A stretch of DNA of 64,000 nucleotides from Frateuria_A sp051900415 (GTDB taxonomy: Bacteria > Pseudomonadota > Gammaproteobacteria > Xanthomonadales > Rhodanobacteraceae), in the NCBI RefSeq assembly GCF_051900415.1, contig NZ_JBHZGL010000001.1:496001-560000 (forward strand). Direction: 5' to 3'. Below, piece by piece: positions 1 to 9,148 of this stretch. The notes below the pieces were generated by a model. It ran no database searches and had not been told where the DNA came from. It saw nothing but the letters and a program-made list of their open reading frames with translations. The translations under genes and the position numbers were made by a program. Position 1 is the first letter of the stretch. Every line of letters begins with the position of its first letter.

Positions 1-2004
1 CCGCGCATCGCGGTGGATTTCGCCGACACTGCCAACGCCGCACCGCGCCACCTGGACATCGGCAAGGGCTCGACCTCGGGCGTCTCGGCGGTTTCCGCCG
101 GCGGGCGCACCCGCGTCGTGGTCGAACTTATGCGCGATGCCTCCTACGCCACGCGCGTGGACGGCAACGACCTGGTGATGACCGTCAACAACGGCACCGC
201 CGCGCAAACCACCACCACCGCCTCGGCGGTCGATCCGACCAAGGCGCTGCCTTCGGCCATGAACGGCCCCTCGGTCTCCAGCATCGACTTCCGTCGCGGG
301 CCGAACGGTGAAGGCCGCGTGCTGATCGGCTTCAGCGGCGCCGGCGCGGATGCCGACATGCACCGCGAGGGTGGCAAGCTCATCGTCAACCTGAGCCACG
401 TGAAGCTGCCGGCCGAACAGGCCCAGCGCCTGGACGTGCTCGACTTCGCCACGCCGGTGCAGTCGATCACCACCCGCGCCGGCATGGGCGGTGGTGCGCA
501 CATGGAAATCGATTTCAAGGGCAACGTGGAGACCTCCTCCTACCAGACCGCCGACCAGTACGTGGTCGAGGTCGCGCCCAAGAAGGACGCCGCAGCCGCT
601 GACGGCAAGCTCGCCCAGGGCCAGCCCCAGGCCTACAACGGCACCCGCGTGACCTTCAATTTCCAGGACATCCCGGTACGTGCCGCGTTGCAGTTCATCG
701 CGGAGATGTCCAAGAAGAACCTGGTGGTGGCCGACAGCGTGGGCGGCAGCGTTACCCTGCGGCTGGTCAACGTGCCATGGGACCAGGCGCTGGACGTCAT
801 CCTGCGTGCCAAGGGCCTGGACAAGCGCAGTGACGGCAACGTCATCTGGATCGCTCCGCAGCAGGAGCTGGCCAACTACGAGCAGAACCTGGCCGAGGCG
901 CGCCTGAAGGCTGAGGACACCGCCGAGCTCGTCACCGACTACGTGCCGATCAGCTACGGCAAGGCGGCCGACATCGCCAAACTCCTGACCAGCGGCAGCA
1001 AGGGCGGCGCCGGTGGCAGTGGCGGCAGTGGCAGCCGCGGCTTCCTCTCGCCCCGCGGCAGCGTCTCGTACGACGAGCGCACCAACACCCTGCTCCTCAA
1101 CGAAACACCCGACAAGATTCGGGAACTGCGTGAGTTGATCGGCGTGCTCGACCGCCCGGTACAGCAGGTGCTGATCGAATCGCGCATCGTGGTGGCCACC
1201 GACGACTTCACCCGCGAGCTGGGCGTCAAGTGGGGCGTGCAGGCGCTGCACACCACCAGCGGCGGCAACGTGATCACCACCGCTCCGCAGGGCGGGGCCA
1301 ATGGTGCTGGCAGCATGGCCATCGAGCGTGGCAACAACAACTCCGGTGCACCCAACGCCACGAACGTGACGACCTATCAGACGGGCGCAGGTGGCTTCAA
1401 CGTGAACCTGCCGGCGGCCAATCCGATGGGCAGCTTCGGCCTGGCGATCCTGGGTGCGAACTACCTGGTCGACCTGGAACTTTCCGCTGCGCAGACCGAA
1501 GGTCGTGGCGAGGTCATCTCCAGCCCGCGCGTGATCACCGCCAACCAGCAGGAAGCGGTCATCCGCCAGGGCCAGCAGATCGGCTACGTGACCTACCAGA
1601 ACAGCGCCACCGGTTCGGCCGGCAGCGGCACCGCCACGGTGCAGTTCAAGGACGCCGTGCTTGAGCTGCGCGTAACCCCGACGATCACCGCCGACAGCCG
1701 CGTGTACCTGAAGATCAACGTCAAGAAGGACGCGCTGGCCAAGTTCATCGATGCCCCGGGCAGTGGCCAGGTGCCGCAGATCGACACCCGCGAAATCAAC
1801 ACCTCGGTGCTGGTGGACAACGGTCAGACGGTGGTGCTCGGTGGCATCTACGAGATCACCAAGGCCAACACCATCAGCAAGGTGCCGGGCCTGGGTGACA
1901 TCCCCGGTCTGGGCGCGCTGTTCCGCAAGACGGTCAAGAACAACAACAAGGCGGAACTGCTGATCTTCGTGACGCCGCGCATTCTCAGCGAAACGCTGCA
2001 GTAA
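1..2004 (+). CDS. pilQ: Type IV pilus secretin PilQ (5' end outside window)
   Basis: PilQ forms the outer-membrane ring through which the type IV pilus is extruded. The frame is open from base 1, so the signal peptide and start lie upstream; 667 residues are visible. AMIN-type beta-rich domains fill the first ~200 residues and bind peptidoglycan in this family. An STN-like domain (nt ~650-860) follows, then a secretin N domain interrupted by a Gly/Ser-rich linker (nt ~995-1040), then the conserved secretin core. The end carries the usual VPGLGDIPGLGALF motif and a LLIFVTPRIL strand. pilM-pilN-pilO-pilP would be expected to the left. A strong terminator follows directly. Confidence 0.96.
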   Translation, partial: PRIAVDFADTANAAPRHLDIGKGSTSGVSAVSAGGRTRVVVELMRDASYATRVDGNDLVMTVNNGTAAQTTTTASAVDPTKALPSAMNGPSVSSIDFRRGPNGEGRVLIGFSGAGADADMHREGGKLIVNLSHVKLPAEQAQRLDVLDFATPVQSITTRAGMGGGAHMEIDFKGNVETSSYQTADQYVVEVAPKKDAAAADGKLAQGQPQAYNGTRVTFNFQDIPVRAALQFIAEMSKKNLVVADSVGGSVTLRLVNVPWDQALDVILRAKGLDKRSDGNVIWIAPQQELANYEQNLAEARLKAEDTAELVTDYVPISYGKAADIAKLLTSGSKGGAGGSGGSGSRGFLSPRGSVSYDERTNTLLLNETPDKIRELRELIGVLDRPVQQVLIESRIVVATDDFTRELGVKWGVQALHTTSGGNVITTAPQGGANGAGSMAIERGNNNSGAPNATNVTTYQTGAGGFNVNLPAANPMGSFGLAILGANYLVDLELSAAQTEGRGEVISSPRVITANQQEAVIRQGQQIGYVTYQNSATGSAGSGTATVQFKDAVLELRVTPTITADSRVYLKINVKKDALAKFIDAPGSGQVPQIDTREINTSVLVDNGQTVVLGGIYEITKANTISKVPGLGDIPGLGALFRKTVKNNNKAELLIFVTPRILSETLQ

Positions 2005-2025
2005 GCGCACGACACCATGGAACAA

Positions 2026-2052
2026 GGGGCGGCCTCGGGCCGCCCTTTTTCT
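2026..2052 (+). terminator. Rho-independent terminator after pilQ
   Basis: An 8-bp perfect GC stem (2027-2034 pairs with 2038-2045) with a 3-nt loop is followed by five T residues and a further T-rich stretch. It lies 22 bases after the pilQ stop and separates the pil operon from the moxR-bat operon. Confidence 0.92.
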
Positions 2053-2114
2053 TTCCGGGGCATGCGAACGCGACCATGCGGACCGGCACACGCGGCGCCT
2101 GCACGGGCACGCCT

Positions 2115-2142
2115 AAACTTCCGGGCGTTGGCGCGGTCAGTA
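2115..2142 (+). promoter_or_regulatory. Candidate sigma-E-type promoter for the moxR-bat operon
   Basis: AAACTT (2115-2120) is separated by exactly 16 bases from TCAGT (2137-2141). This resembles the sigma-E/AlgU pattern GAACTT-N16-TCTGA/TCAAA. The predicted start of transcription (~2147) leaves a 20-base leader before the moxR ATG. The first -35 base and the last -10 bases deviate from consensus, so this is a candidate only. Confidence 0.4.
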
Positions 2143-2167
2143 CCGCGTTGCCTTCTCTGGATAGCCG

Positions 2168-3163
2168 ATGGACACACCGCAGACCGCCGCCCCCAACCGC
2201 CTGCAGCAGGCCTTCGTGCATCTGCGCGAGGAACTGCAGCGCGAGGTGATCGGCCAACCGCACCTGATCGACTGCCTGCTGATCGCGCTGCTGGCCGATG
2301 GCCACCTGCTGGTCGAGGGTGCGCCGGGCCTGGCGAAGACCACCGCGGTCAAGGCGCTGGCCGCGCGCATAGAGGCCGACTTTCACCGCGTGCAGTTCAC
2401 GCCCGACCTGCTGCCGGCCGACCTCACCGGTACCGACGTGTTCCGCCCGCAGGCGGGCAGCTTCGAGTTCGAGCGCGGGCCGTTGTTCCACAACATCGTG
2501 CTTGCGGACGAGATCAATCGCGCACCGGCCAAGGTGCAGTCGGCGCTGCTCGAAGCCATGGCCGAACGGCAGATCACCGTTGGCCGCAGCACCTGGCGCC
2601 TGCCGGATCTGTTCCTGGTGATGGCCACGCAGAACCCGATCGAGCAGGAAGGCACCTTCGCACTGCCCGAGGCGCAGTTGGACCGCTTCGTGATGCACGT
2701 GACGATCGGCTACCCCGACGCGGCGTCGGAGCTGGCGATCCTCAAGCTGGCCCGTGAACAGGCGCGTCGCGCGCTGCATCCGGCGGCGCCGCCGCGTGCG
2801 CTGCTCAGCCAGGCCGACGTGTTCGCCGCGCGCGACGCCGCGCTCGAGGTGCACGTGGCGCCAGCGCTGGAGGAATACCTCGCACAAGTGGTGCTGGCCA
2901 CCCGCGATGCCGGCCGCTACGGCCAGGAACTGAAGCGCTGGATCGCCTGGGGCGCCAGCCCGCGCGCGACCATCGCACTGGACCGTTGCGCCCGCGCGCA
3001 TGCCTGGCTGGCCGGACGCGACTACGCCTTGCCCGAGGACGTGCATGGCGTGGTGCACGAAGTGCTGCGCCACCGCGTGCTGCTCAGTTACGAGGCCGAA
3101 GCCGAGGGCGTGCGCAGCGACCAGGTCATCGATCGCCTGCTGGATCTCGTGCCGCTGCCGTGA
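2168..3163 (+). CDS. moxR: MoxR-family AAA+ ATPase
   Basis: A 331-residue AAA+ ATPase of the MoxR family, which are thought to act as chaperones for von Willebrand A (VWA) proteins encoded beside them. Walker A is GAPGLAKT (residues ~56-63), Walker B is NIVLADEINR, and sensor 1 lies around MATQNPIEQEGTF. Length is normal. It opens a tight operon: its stop TGA and the next ATG share one base (TGATG). Downstream DUF58, DUF4381 and VWA genes are the usual partners of this family, called the Bat or aerotolerance operon in other bacteria. The client process is not established in this lineage. Confidence 0.93.
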   Translation: MDTPQTAAPNRLQQAFVHLREELQREVIGQPHLIDCLLIALLADGHLLVEGAPGLAKTTAVKALAARIEADFHRVQFTPDLLPADLTGTDVFRPQAGSFEFERGPLFHNIVLADEINRAPAKVQSALLEAMAERQITVGRSTWRLPDLFLVMATQNPIEQEGTFALPEAQLDRFVMHVTIGYPDAASELAILKLAREQARRALHPAAPPRALLSQADVFAARDAALEVHVAPALEEYLAQVVLATRDAGRYGQELKRWIAWGASPRATIALDRCARAHAWLAGRDYALPEDVHGVVHEVLRHRVLLSYEAEAEGVRSDQVIDRLLDLVPLP

Positions 3164-4092
3164 TGTCCGCCGTGCCCGTGCGCACCGACGGCGACGGCCG
3201 CGCTACCGTCTCGCTGGCCGAACTGCTCGCGCTGCGCGCGCGGGTCGGTCGCGTGCGCCCGCTGCCGCTCGACAGTCGCGCCGCCCACGCCGGCCAGCAG
3301 GCCAGCCGTCTCTACGGCCGCGGCATGGACTACGCCGAATCGCGCGTCTACCAGCCGGGCGACGACGTGCGCCGGCTCGACTGGCGGCTCACCGCCCGTA
3401 GCGGCGAACTGCACACCAAGCTGTTCCAGGAAGAGCGCGAGGGCAGGCTGCTGATCCTGCTCGACACCCACGCGAGCATGCGCTTCGGCACCCGCGTGCG
3501 TTTCAAGTCGGTACAGGCCGCGCGCGCTGCCGCACTGGCCGCCTGGTATGCGGTGCGTGCCGGCGAGCGCGTCGGCGCGATGGCCTTCGGCAACGCCCAG
3601 CATCTGCTCAAGCCGCGCGGTGGAGCACGGGGCGCGGTAGCCCTGTGCGGCGCACTGGCCGATTGGGATACCGGTATCGCCACCCCCCGAAACGACGAGC
3701 CCCTGTCCGAGGCGCTCGCTCGCGCCGGCCGCCTGCATGGCGCCAGCCGCGTGCTGTTGATCAGCGACGGCCTGAGCTGCGACGAGGCGGCACGCGGCCG
3801 CCTGCGTGAAGTGACGCGGCATGCCCGGGTCGCCGTGCTGGTGGTGGCCGATGCACTCGAGCGCGATCTGCCCCCGCCCGGGCGCTACCCGTTCGAGCAT
3901 GCCGGCGAACGCCGCGAAGTCAGCCTGGAAGGGATACGTCAGCGCAGCGAGTTCCAGCATGCGCTCGGCGCGGGCCAGGCGCGCCTGGTGGCGCTGGCCC
4001 AGTCGCTGGGACTGCGCTGGCGCAGCATCGACACCGTGGCCGATCCGCTGGAGTCGCTCACGGCGCTGCTCGGCGCGAGGCCCGCCCGATGA
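3163..4092 (+). CDS. DUF58 domain protein
   Basis: A 309-residue DUF58 protein, the second gene of the moxR-bat operon. The conserved DUF58 signature is present around residues 55-85 (GRGMDYAESRVYQPGDDVRRLDW). A VWA-like fold follows, with LLILLDTHASM near residue 100 in place of a canonical MIDAS. No membrane segment is evident. The ATG at 3163 is chosen because it overlaps the moxR stop by one base; an in-frame start at 2986 would lie deep inside moxR. DUF58 proteins co-occur with MoxR ATPases and are presumed partners; the biochemical role is unknown. Confidence 0.9.
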   Translation: MSAVPVRTDGDGRATVSLAELLALRARVGRVRPLPLDSRAAHAGQQASRLYGRGMDYAESRVYQPGDDVRRLDWRLTARSGELHTKLFQEEREGRLLILLDTHASMRFGTRVRFKSVQAARAAALAAWYAVRAGERVGAMAFGNAQHLLKPRGGARGAVALCGALADWDTGIATPRNDEPLSEALARAGRLHGASRVLLISDGLSCDEAARGRLREVTRHARVAVLVVADALERDLPPPGRYPFEHAGERREVSLEGIRQRSEFQHALGAGQARLVALAQSLGLRWRSIDTVADPLESLTALLGARPAR

Positions 4093-4583
4093 CGCGACTC
4101 CTGCCCACGCCCCAGGGCCCCGATTTGCGGGACATCCACCTGCCGCCGGCGCCGCCGTGGTGGCCGCCGGCACCGGGATGGTGGCTGCTCGCGGCGCTCG
4201 GGCTGGTACTGCTCGGCATCGGCGTGTGGTTGTCGTTGCGCGCGCGGAAGCGGCGGCAGCGCCGCGCCCGCATCCTTGCCGAGGTCGATGCCCAGGCCGC
4301 CCGCCACGCGGCGGACGCGCAGGCGTTGGCCGCCGGGTTGCATCAACTGCTGCGCCGCGTGGCGCGCACCGCGGATCCCGCCGCCGCGCGGCTGAGCGGA
4401 GAGGCCTGGCGCGCGGCGCTGGCATGCGTGCCGGTCGACGCGCCGACGCTGCAGCGCCTGTTCACGCTGGAGCGCGCGATGTACCGGCCGCAACCCTACG
4501 ACACCCACGCCATGCTCGACGCCGTGCGCCGCTGGCTGCGGAGCGCACTCGCGACCCAGCGCCGGAGGCTGCACCGTGCCTGA
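4089..4583 (+). CDS. DUF4381 membrane protein
   Basis: A 164-residue protein with the DUF4381 layout: a short Pro/Trp-rich N-terminus (LRDIHLPPAPPWWPPAPGWW), one hydrophobic segment at residues ~32-52, then a basic helical cytoplasmic region. It overlaps the DUF58 gene by ATGA and the next gene by 8 bases, so it is almost certainly translationally coupled within the operon. This family sits between DUF58 and VWA genes in many proteobacterial moxR-bat clusters. No catalytic motif is seen. Its function is unknown, but a membrane-anchoring role for the MoxR/VWA complex is a reasonable inference. Confidence 0.87.
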   Translation: MTRLLPTPQGPDLRDIHLPPAPPWWPPAPGWWLLAALGLVLLGIGVWLSLRARKRRQRRARILAEVDAQAARHAADAQALAAGLHQLLRRVARTADPAAARLSGEAWRAALACVPVDAPTLQRLFTLERAMYRPQPYDTHAMLDAVRRWLRSALATQRRRLHRA

Positions 4584-5574
4584 GTTCGCCTGGCCCGACT
4601 TCGCCTGGCCCTGGGTGGCGCTGCTGTTGCCGCTGCCCTGGCTGCTGCGCCGCTGGCTGCGCCCGCTGCCGCCCGGACAGGCCTTGCACCTGCCGCATCC
4701 GGGCGTGGCGCTGGCGGCGATCGAGCGACAGCCGGGTCGCGGCGGAGCCAACTGGTGGCTGGCGCTGGCCTGGCTGTGCCTGGTCGCCGCGGCCGCGCGT
4801 CCGCAGTGGGTTGGACCACCGCAGGCGCAACAGCGCAGCGGGCGCGCGATGCTGCTGGCGATCGACCTGTCCGGCAGCATGCGCACCGAGGACATGCATC
4901 TGGCCGGACAGGACGTCAGCCGCTTCGAGGCCGTCGAGACCATCGCCAGCGACTTCATCGCGCGCCGCGCGGGCGACGAGCTGGGACTGGTGCTGTTTGG
5001 CAGCCGCGCCTTCCTGGTCACGCCGCTGACCTACGACCTCGACGCGGTGCGTGCGCAGCTGAAAGGCTCGGCCGTCGGCCTGGCCGGCACCGAAACGGCG
5101 ATCGGCGACGCCATCGCCGTGGCGGTCAAGCGCCTGGCGGGCCTGCCGCAGCAGGCGCGCGTGCTGGTGCTGCTCACCGATGGCGTCAACAACGCCGGCA
5201 ACATCGCCCCCGAACAGGCCGCCGCGGCGGCCAAGGCAGCCGGCGTGCGCGTCTACACCATTGGCGTGGGCGCCACGCAGATGCGCGTTCCGGACTTCTT
5301 CGGCATGCGCCTGGTCAACCCGTCAGCCGACCTCGACGAGGCGATGCTGACGACGATCGCCGAAGACACCGGCGGGCGATTCTTCCGCGCCACCGACACG
5401 CACCAACTGGCCGCCGCCTACCAGACCATCGACACGCTCGAACCGATGCCCCAGCACGGCCCGGTGTTGCGCCCGCGCCACGAGCTGTTCCGCGTGCCGC
5501 TCGGCGCGGCGATGCTGCTGCTTGCGCTGGCCCTTGCCTCCCGCGCGGGCGCCTGGCGGGAGCGTCTGGCATGA
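4576..5574 (+). CDS. batA: BatA-like VWA membrane protein
   Basis: A 332-residue VWA protein. Two N-terminal hydrophobic segments (residues ~12-25 and ~58-72) and one C-terminal segment (~305-325) flank a VWA domain. The domain has an intact MIDAS: AIDLSGSM (D97-x-S-x-S), a threonine loop, and LLTDGVNN. Start is GTG at 4576, overlapping the upstream gene by 8 bases. It is the canonical metal-binding partner next to the degenerate BatB-like protein. In Bacteroides the batA-E genes are linked to oxygen tolerance; whether this holds here is unknown. Confidence 0.9.
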   Translation: MPEFAWPDFAWPWVALLLPLPWLLRRWLRPLPPGQALHLPHPGVALAAIERQPGRGGANWWLALAWLCLVAAAARPQWVGPPQAQQRSGRAMLLAIDLSGSMRTEDMHLAGQDVSRFEAVETIASDFIARRAGDELGLVLFGSRAFLVTPLTYDLDAVRAQLKGSAVGLAGTETAIGDAIAVAVKRLAGLPQQARVLVLLTDGVNNAGNIAPEQAAAAAKAAGVRVYTIGVGATQMRVPDFFGMRLVNPSADLDEAMLTTIAEDTGGRFFRATDTHQLAAAYQTIDTLEPMPQHGPVLRPRHELFRVPLGAAMLLLALALASRAGAWRERLA

Positions 5575-7466
5575 GCGAGGCGCTGCACCAGTTCCATTTC
5601 CTGCGGCCGCTCTGGCTCTGGCTGCTGCTCGCCCTGCCGCTGCTGGCATGGCTGGCCACGCGAGGGCAGGGCGCACGGGCGCAACTGGAAAAGCTGGTCG
5701 ATCCGGAGCTGCTGCCGCACCTGCTCTACGGCCGCACGCAGCGCCGCAGCGTGCCGCCTGCCCTGCTGGCGCTGGGTTGGGTGCTTGCGGTGCTGGCGTT
5801 CGCCGGGCCGAGCTGGAGCCGCGTGGCGCAACCGCTGTTTGCCGACCGCGCGGCGCAGGTGGTGGCGATTTCGCTGTCCGGGCACATGCTGGCGCGCGAC
5901 GTGACGCCGAGCCGGCTCGATCGCGCGCGCTACAAGGTGCGCGATCTGTTCAGTGCAAACCGGGGCGGGCTCAACGGCCTGGTCGCCTACGCGGGCGAGG
6001 CGTTCGTGGTCGCGCCGCTGACCAGCGACGCCAACAGCCTCAACGATCTGCTCGACGCCCTTTCGCCGGACACCATGCCGGTCGAGGGCGACAATGCCGC
6101 CGCGGCGATCGCGCGCGGCGCGGAGCTGATCCGCGACGCCAAGGTCGGTGGCGGCTCGCTCGTGCTGGTCACCGATGACGCGGGCACCGATGCCCTGCAG
6201 GCCGCCCGCCAGGCCCGCGCCGATGGCGTGCGCGTATCGGTGCTGGGCGTAGGCACGAGCAAGGGCGGCCCGGTGCCGCTGGCCGAAGGCGGCTTCCTGC
6301 GTGATGCCAACGGCGAGGTCGCCATGGCCGCGCGCGACGATGCCGCGCTTGCCGCCCTCGCCACGGCTGGCGGTGGCCGCTACGTCCCGATGCGCGCGGA
6401 CCACGCCGACATCGACGCGCTGCAGGGCCAGCTGCGCACCGGCGATGCCGATGCCGCCACCGGGCAGGCAAGCGCGCAGTGGGAAGACCGCGGCCCCTGG
6501 CTGCTGCTGCCGCTGCTGCCCCTGCTCGCACTGGCCTTCCGCCGCGGCTGGCTGTTGCTGCTGCCGCTGGTGCTGGTACCGCTGCTGGCGCCCACTCGCG
6601 CCGAAGCCGGTACCTGGCAGGACCTGTGGCAACGCCGCGACCAGCAGGCCGCGCAGGCGTTACGCCAAGGACAGCCGAAGCAGGCGCTCGCGCTCGCCCG
6701 CGATCCGGCGTTGCGTGGCGCGGCCGCCTACCGCACCGGCGACTACGACAAGGCGATCGACGCCCTGCAACCGATCGACACTACGGACGCGCAGTACAAC
6801 CTCGGCAACGCCCTGGCCAAGGCGGGCCGCTACCAGGACGCGCTGGCCGCCTACGACCGCGCGCTTGCACTCGATCCGGCCAACGCCGACGCCGCCGCCA
6901 ACCGCAAAGCGGTCGAGGACTGGCTGCGCCGCCAGCCGCCGCCGCAGGATTCGGACGCCGACGCGCAAAACCAGAACGGCGACAAGTCTTCGCACTCGAA
7001 GCAGGGCCAGGGCGACGAGCAGTCGAAGAAGGACAGCCAGGGCAACCGCCGCGGCGAGCAGCAGGACGGCAAGCAGGACAGCCAGGGCCAGCAGGGGAAG
7101 GGCCAGCAGCAGCCCAACGTCCAGGGCAACCAGGACGGTGCGCGCAACGGCGAACAGCGTGAACAGCAGGGCGCCACCCGTCCGCTGACCGCGCAGGAAC
7201 GCGCCGCGCAACAGGCACGCATGGCGCGCGCGGGCGAGGCGCTCAAGCAGCAGATGGATCGTGCGCTGGGCGACAAGGCCAAGGCCCAGGGCAGCGAACA
7301 CCAGCTCGGCGCGCTGGACAAGGACGACCCGCAGGCGCGCCTGCCGGCCGAACTGCGCCAGGCGCTGCAGCGCGTGCCGGACGATCCGGGCGCGTTGCTG
7401 CGGCGCAAGTTCGAACTGGAATACCGCCAGCGCCACGGCGTGGCGAATCCGGAGGACCTGCCGTGA
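5571..7466 (+). CDS. batB: BatB/BatC-type fused VWA-TPR protein
   Basis: A 631-residue fusion. Hydrophobic segments lie at residues ~12-28 and ~62-80. A VWA domain covers ~90-290, two more hydrophobic segments ~305-340, TPR repeats ~385-460, and a Gln/Lys/Gly-rich low-complexity stretch ~460-540 before a conserved tail. Such BatB+BatC fusions are common in gammaproteobacteria. Oddity: the MIDAS reads ISLSGHM, so the expected D-x-S-x-S is S101-L-S-G-H105, with both the Asp and the last Ser replaced; the later TDD motif is retained. Start ATG 5571 overlaps batA by ATGA. It probably still folds but may not bind metal in the usual way. Confidence 0.9.
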   Translation: MSEALHQFHFLRPLWLWLLLALPLLAWLATRGQGARAQLEKLVDPELLPHLLYGRTQRRSVPPALLALGWVLAVLAFAGPSWSRVAQPLFADRAAQVVAISLSGHMLARDVTPSRLDRARYKVRDLFSANRGGLNGLVAYAGEAFVVAPLTSDANSLNDLLDALSPDTMPVEGDNAAAAIARGAELIRDAKVGGGSLVLVTDDAGTDALQAARQARADGVRVSVLGVGTSKGGPVPLAEGGFLRDANGEVAMAARDDAALAALATAGGGRYVPMRADHADIDALQGQLRTGDADAATGQASAQWEDRGPWLLLPLLPLLALAFRRGWLLLLPLVLVPLLAPTRAEAGTWQDLWQRRDQQAAQALRQGQPKQALALARDPALRGAAAYRTGDYDKAIDALQPIDTTDAQYNLGNALAKAGRYQDALAAYDRALALDPANADAAANRKAVEDWLRRQPPPQDSDADAQNQNGDKSSHSKQGQGDEQSKKDSQGNRRGEQQDGKQDSQGQQGKGQQQPNVQGNQDGARNGEQREQQGATRPLTAQERAAQQARMARAGEALKQQMDRALGDKAKAQGSEHQLGALDKDDPQARLPAELRQALQRVPDDPGALLRRKFELEYRQRHGVANPEDLP

Positions 7467-9148
7467 GGCGATGGGTCGCGTGGTTCCTGCTCGCCCTGCT
7501 GCCGGTGCTGGCGCACGCGGCGCAGGTGCAGGCCTCGCTCGATCGCAGCCAGGTGCAGCTGGGCGAAACGGTCACGCTCAACCTGCGCGTCGAAGGCGGC
7601 GGCCTGGCGCAGGCGCCGGACCTGTCCGCGCTGGGCTCCGATTTCGAGGTGCTCGGCCGCTCCAGCAACACCAGCGTGAGCATCGTCAACGGTCAGCGCA
7701 GCATGCAGTTCACTGTCGGCATTGCACTGCGGCCCACGCATGCCGGCCAGCTGACGATTCCGTCGCTGGACTTCGCCGGCGAGCACACCCAGCCGCTGAC
7801 GCTGACGGTTACGCCGGCCGATCCCCGCGTCGCGGCCAACAGCGGCAAGGCGGTGTTCCTCGAAGCCGGCGCACAGCCGACCACGGTGCGCGTGGGCCAG
7901 CAACTGCTGTTCACCGTGAGGCTGTATTTCGCCGGCAGCCTGAGCAGCGGCTCGCTGGAGGATCCGCGGCTGCCCGGCATCGACGCGCGCCGGCTCGGGG
8001 ACGACCTGGACTACGACGTGGTACGCGGCGGTCGCATCTACCACGTGATCGAGCGGCGCTACGCGCTGATCCCGCAGCACGCTGGCGTCATGGACATCCC
8101 GCCGCTGCAGTTCCAGGGCGAGCTGATCGATCCGACCGACCCGGACAGCTTCTTCGCCATGGGCACGCCCGCAACGGCGGCCTCGCCCGCCGTTTCGATC
8201 GACGTGCAACCGGTACCGGCCAAGTGGGGCAGCAGCGCCTGGCTGCCGGCGCGTGCGCTGAGCCTGACCCTGGAGGGCATCCCCGCCGACGGCAAGGCGC
8301 GTGTCGGCCAACCGCTGGACCTGGCGATGACCCTGCAGGCGACCGGCCTGCCTTACGAGGCCATGCCTGCGCTGAGCCTGCCGGACCTCAAGGGCGCCAC
8401 GGTCTATCCCGACAAGCCGGTGACCGGCACCCGCAACGACGGCCAGTGGCTGATCGGCCGGCGCCAGCAGAACTTCGCCGTGGTCCCCAGCCAGGTCGGT
8501 ACGCTCACCATTCCGTCGATCACGCTCAAGTGGTGGAACGTGCAGAGCGGCCAGGCCGAGGAAGCGCGCATCGCGGCGCATACGCTGACCGTGCTTCCCG
8601 CGGCGGCCGGCTCGGCGGCGCCGGCGGCGAGTGCGCCCGCGCCGGCGAGCTCCGCGCCCGCGCCAGTCGCCGTGGCGACGCCAGCCACGGCCGCGTCGGG
8701 GCGCGCGCCCGCCTGGCGCCTGTTGGTGCTGATCGCCGTGGCCGTGCTGCTGTTCGGCGGTGCGCTGGCCGCGTGGTGGATCTGGCGTCGGCGCGTGCGT
8801 CCGGACGCCGATGCAGTGGTGTCCGCCACCCCGTCCCACCGTGCGCTGCGCCTGGCGTTCCTCGCTGCCGCGCGCGGCAGCGACGCGGCCGCCCAAGCGC
8901 ACGCGCTGCTTGCCTGGGCGCGCGCGGAGCGGCCGGGGCTGGCCGGCCTGGGCGCGCTCGGCGAGGCGCTGGCATCGGTCGCCCAGCGAGAGGCGATCGA
9001 AGCGCTGCAGCGCCGCCGCTTCGCCGCGGACGCAAGCGGTGCGGCCCCCGACCTGGCAAGCGCGTTCCGGCAGGGCTTCCAGTGGCGCGAGCCGCCCTCG
9101 GGCGAGGAACCGCCGCTGCCGCCGCTCTACCCGTTCAAGCTGCGTTGA
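7463..9148 (+). CDS. batD: BatD-like exported membrane protein
   Basis: A 561-residue BatD-family protein that closes the moxR-bat operon. It has a clear signal peptide (residues 1-18, ending AHA-A), several Ig-like beta domains outside the membrane (~20-380), an Ala/Pro-rich linker (~375-410), one transmembrane helix (~415-435) and a cytoplasmic tail. The start is GTG at 7463, overlapping the previous stop as GTGA. It converges with, and overlaps by 14 bases, the macro-domain gene on the other strand. In this family the periplasmic part presumably communicates with BatA/BatB in the membrane; no enzyme motif is visible. Confidence 0.9.
   Translation: MRRWVAWFLLALLPVLAHAAQVQASLDRSQVQLGETVTLNLRVEGGGLAQAPDLSALGSDFEVLGRSSNTSVSIVNGQRSMQFTVGIALRPTHAGQLTIPSLDFAGEHTQPLTLTVTPADPRVAANSGKAVFLEAGAQPTTVRVGQQLLFTVRLYFAGSLSSGSLEDPRLPGIDARRLGDDLDYDVVRGGRIYHVIERRYALIPQHAGVMDIPPLQFQGELIDPTDPDSFFAMGTPATAASPAVSIDVQPVPAKWGSSAWLPARALSLTLEGIPADGKARVGQPLDLAMTLQATGLPYEAMPALSLPDLKGATVYPDKPVTGTRNDGQWLIGRRQQNFAVVPSQVGTLTIPSITLKWWNVQSGQAEEARIAAHTLTVLPAAAGSAAPAASAPAPASSAPAPVAVATPATAASGRAPAWRLLVLIAVAVLLFGGALAAWWIWRRRVRPDADAVVSATPSHRALRLAFLAAARGSDAAAQAHALLAWARAERPGLAGLGALGEALASVAQREAIEALQRRRFAADASGAAPDLASAFRQGFQWREPPSGEEPPLPPLYPFKLR

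Noticed and set aside
3088..4425. Open frame of 445 codons on the minus strand opposite DUF58/DUF4381
   Set aside because: It is antisense to operon members joined by ATGA overlaps; no motif supports it.
6851..8902. Open frame of 683 codons on the minus strand across batB and batD
   Set aside because: It is antisense to overlapping operon genes with recognised domains.
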